A stretch of DNA of 7,698 nucleotides from an uncultured Cellvibrio sp. (GTDB taxonomy: Bacteria > Pseudomonadota > Gammaproteobacteria > Pseudomonadales > Cellvibrionaceae): positions 1 through 7,698 of the forward strand of contig CAMLRJ010000151.1 of the NCBI GenBank assembly GCA_946482345.1, given 5' to 3'. This document shows positions 5,838-7,698 of this stretch, piece after piece. The translations under genes were made by a program, and so were the position numbers. The notes under the pieces are model-generated. The model did no database searches. It was given only the letters and a program-made list of their open reading frames with translations, and had not been told where the DNA came from. Every line of letters starts with the position of its first letter. Positions within the stretch are counted from its first letter, which is position 1.

Positions 5838-7418
5838 TAGAGAGACTATTTTTATTGCATTGCAATCTTTGAGTTTTTGCAAATCTGTTGGAGTACGCTC
5901 GAAATTATGAGTTTCAACTGCTCCACATTTATTTGGAGAGAAAGGTATTTTATCCTCAGTTACACCATTACCCAAATAATGAGGATTATTACCAATCTTA
6001 GAATGCATTTTCATACGCTCAATCATCATATCCTTCTCAGGACTACTCATACTTGTTGTATTTAAATAATTTGAAAATTCTGTAGTGTCTGTTGACCATT
6101 CATCACTCAAAAAGTTTTCACTTAAAGCCTTTTGATAGTGCTCTTTATAGGCAGCCTGAAAACCAGGAGTCATTACCTGATCAGTAAATGCTTTAGGAAA
6201 TTCAGCTGGCAACTCACGATTTGCAAAAGCACCTATATTATTAAATGTTGCCGAAACACATTCACAACCAGTAAGCGGTTTAGCTTTTTCAGTATCGATA
6301 ATAGCCATTACATATTTTTTTGAAGGGTCGTGATCTATACCAAGCTTCCTACAAATAAGTCTTGGGTCCGAATCTGCATCTTCGATTTGGTCAAATGTCG
6401 TTGACCAATAACGAGGGCCAGTTCCCGTTGCACCACTAAACTCTCGACCCAGTTTCCCAGTTAAATTATTTGGGTCTTTTAACGTATCATGACGATCCCA
6501 TTGATGTCCAACCTCCATAAATCGTACGTGATAGCGCTCATTTGCAACCTTTCCATCTTGTGCTTGTTTCAATAATTCTTCATCAGTATATTTAGGCTGG
6601 TAACCGTTTGTATCGATTTCCTTTTTCATACTCTCCAGACGATTGGCTGCATCATCGAGTGATTTTGGTTCAACGCCTTTTCGTTGACTAAAATCAGTTT
6701 TCTTTTCTTCTTTGGGCTCTTCTTTTTTTGTCTCAGGCGCTAACGGCGGCGGTTTATCATTAGTACGTAATGGAACCAATTCTGCTTTTGCTTCTTTAGT
6801 AGGAGATGCTGTTACACGTTCTACTTTGTAAACACCGGCTTTGCCATCTGCGAGATATTTGATTAATTCCTGTTTGCCGAAATCCAGATTTTTATTGCCG
6901 TTGGATTGCACTTTTTGCAAAATTTCTGCGTCAATTCCAACATCTTCGAGTGCGCGATAAAGGTATTCTGAAGTCCATTTGATACCGTTCACCACTGCCT
7001 GAGCTTTCGCCGTCGAATTAAATTTTTCGAATTTAAATGGATTGGGTAAATACTGCCGTACAATTTCCGGTAAAAATTTATAAGCAGTCTTGTCATTAAA
7101 CGGGATGGCGGCAGCTGATTTTATGGAAGGTAGTTTGTATACACGTACCACACCATTTTCAATTAATTCAGCAACCTGAGCGGTAACGGATTTATCGGGA
7201 TATTGATTGAGTAAACCGGGAAATAATTGAAGCCATTGGTAATCATCAAGACCGATGCGGTAAACAAATCCTGATGCAAAACTGCGATCTACAGAAGATT
7301 GAGTAAAAGAAAAATCACTTGGCTTTTGGCCAAAAGTTGAAATCACTAACTCATAGCTGTTGGATTTATCACTGACAATCGAATTGAAACTGGGAAATTG
7401 TGATGCTCGAATTAACAT
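5835..7418 (-). CDS. Putative T6SS effector with unrecognised C-terminal toxin domain
   Basis: This 527-aa protein lies between T6SS operons and before a coupled immunity-like gene, so it is a likely cargo effector. Three parts are visible: an N-terminal domain of about 1-200 with no cysteine, a Pro/Lys/Glu linker at about 205-250 (K-K-E-E-P-K-E-E-K-K), and a C-terminal domain of about 250-527 that holds all five cysteines (356, 385, 387, 498, 519). I see no PAAR repeat, Rhs repeats, VgrG part, signal peptide or membrane segment. In the C-terminal domain, Y296-H-V-R-F, Y338-W-S-T-T and R401-E-L-P-A-E406 fall in an order reminiscent of ADP-ribosyltransferase folds (R, S-T-S, E), but the spacing is not diagnostic. 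The start is fixed by an in-frame TAA 33 bp upstream and the absence of another usable start; its ribosome site is weak. Confidence 0.72.
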   Translation of the reverse strand: MLIRASQFPSFNSIVSDKSNSYELVISTFGQKPSDFSFTQSSVDRSFASGFVYRIGLDDYQWLQLFPGLLNQYPDKSVTAQVAELIENGVVRVYKLPSIKSAAAIPFNDKTAYKFLPEIVRQYLPNPFKFEKFNSTAKAQAVVNGIKWTSEYLYRALEDVGIDAEILQKVQSNGNKNLDFGKQELIKYLADGKAGVYKVERVTASPTKEAKAELVPLRTNDKPPPLAPETKKEEPKEEKKTDFSQRKGVEPKSLDDAANRLESMKKEIDTNGYQPKYTDEELLKQAQDGKVANERYHVRFMEVGHQWDRHDTLKDPNNLTGKLGREFSGATGTGPRYWSTTFDQIEDADSDPRLICRKLGIDHDPSKKYVMAIIDTEKAKPLTGCECVSATFNNIGAFANRELPAEFPKAFTDQVMTPGFQAAYKEHYQKALSENFLSDEWSTDTTEFSNYLNTTSMSSPEKDMMIERMKMHSKIGNNPHYLGNGVTEDKIPFSPNKCGAVETHNFERTPTDLQKLKDCNAIKIVSL

Positions 7419-7566
7419 GGATGACTCGGATCGTTCCGTGGCTGAGGATTATTTGTCGGAGCAGGATATCCAAAAATATTTGTAGCCGCCAGACAGAAAT
7501 ACAATTGATGGCAACAAATTGCGCCAAGCTGTGAACCGCGCCAAACCTTGAATGACGAGCAGTTAT

Positions 7567-7608
7567 CCGGGCTTACAACTGGTACGAAAATTTAATACTA
7601 TAGCCCGG
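7567..7608. repeat. Inverted repeat bracketing the putative tssB promoter
   Basis: CCGGGCT (7567-7573) and AGCCCGG (7602-7608) are perfect reverse complements 28 bp apart. The arms lie at the outer edges of the -35 and -10 boxes of the candidate tssB promoter, so they could be a split operator or a structural element. The GC-rich arms stand out in an AT-rich spacer. Confidence 0.5.
7573..7601 (+). promoter_or_regulatory. tssB: Candidate sigma-70 promoter for tssB
   Basis: TTACAA (7573-7578) and TACTAT (7596-7601) are each four-of-six matches to the consensus boxes with an ideal 17-bp spacer. The start of transcription would be near 7608, about 50 bp before the tssB ATG. The reading is plausible but not unique in this AT-rich stretch. 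Confidence 0.45.
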
Positions 7609-7657
7609 CAATTCCAATGTCTCGCCAACCAACCTAATCCGACTCAGGAGCAAAGCC

Positions 7658-7698
7658 ATGGCAGAAAGCATACACGACAAGTTAAAGAGAGTGAGATC
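7658..7698 (+). CDS. tssB: T6SS sheath protein TssB (partial, first 13 codons)
   Basis: TssB (VipA/ImpB) pairs with TssC to form the contractile sheath. Only the first 13 codons are in the window: M-A-E-S-I-H-D-K-L-K-R-V-R. This matches the typical TssB opening, in which a short helix with K-L-x-R-V-R precedes the conserved core. AGGAG (7646-7650) lies seven bases before the ATG as a strong ribosome site. The rest of the gene, and probably tssC and hcp, lie to the right. In the similar P. aeruginosa HSI-I layout, tssA precedes tssB; here tssB is the first gene of its operon. The call rests on a short stretch plus context. Confidence 0.8.
   Translation, partial: MAESIHDKLKRVR

Larger units (their letters stand above)
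7419..7657. other. Divergent intergenic region between effector and tssB
   Basis: This 239-bp region has no credible gene. It separates the leftward cargo operon from rightward tssB and must hold start signals for both. A fair sigma-70 promoter for tssB and a flanking inverted repeat are listed separately. For the leftward effector I find only weak matches (for example TTGTAT near 7499-7504 without a good -10 box at the proper distance). Confidence 0.6.

Noticed and set aside
7509..7522. Sigma-54 like -24/-12 element (TGGCAAC...TTGC) upstream of tssB
   Set aside because: The GG and GC pairs are 11 bases apart where 12 are required, and sigma-54 promoters tolerate this poorly.

Overview
The window is a piece of a type VI secretion system (T6SS) locus with an effector and immunity island between two divergent structural operons. 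The moderate to low GC content, the classic gammaproteobacterial T6SS proteins, and the fha-tssJ-tssK order running away from a divergent tssB suggest a gammaproteobacterium (a Pseudomonas or Cellvibrio type relative is possible). This is inferred from gene content and is not a species identification.

Layout, left to right. On the minus strand lie tssK (1-1037, cut by the window edge), tssJ (1092-1586, outer-membrane lipoprotein) and tagH/fha (1611-3083). They form one operon driven by a strong sigma-70-like promoter at 3159-3187. From 3213 to 7418 there is a cargo block, also on the minus strand. Read in the direction of transcription it holds a 527-aa putative effector (5835-7418), a 182-aa putative immunity protein (5278-5826), an unrelated 147-aa small protein (4800-5243), a terminator, a 50-codon orphan ORF (4508-4660), a paralogue of the immunity protein (3948-4499), a YqgE/AlgH-like protein (3354-3902) and a second terminator. 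At the right edge tssB begins on the plus strand (7658 onward), behind a 239-bp divergent intergenic region.

The most interesting structure is a hidden duplication. The two terminators sit inside direct repeats of about 120 bp (3213-3330 and 4673-4794) that share 26 identical bases and the same stem-loop. Each repeat lies just downstream of a two-gene unit whose first gene belongs to the same, unnamed immunity-like family (182 and 183 aa, collinear motifs). The second gene differs between units: a 147-aa protein in one, an AlgH-like protein in the other. In both units the immunity start codon lies exactly 8 bp after a stop codon: the effector stop in one, the orphan ORF stop in the other. This looks like tandem, partly swapped effector-immunity cassettes in which the older cassette has lost most of its toxin and kept its immunity gene.

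In the inferred system, TssK (baseplate), TssJ (membrane complex), TagH (FHA scaffold) and TssB (sheath) build the injection machine. The 527-aa protein is a candidate cargo toxin, and the downstream small proteins would protect the producer and kin. The toxin activity is not recognised with confidence.
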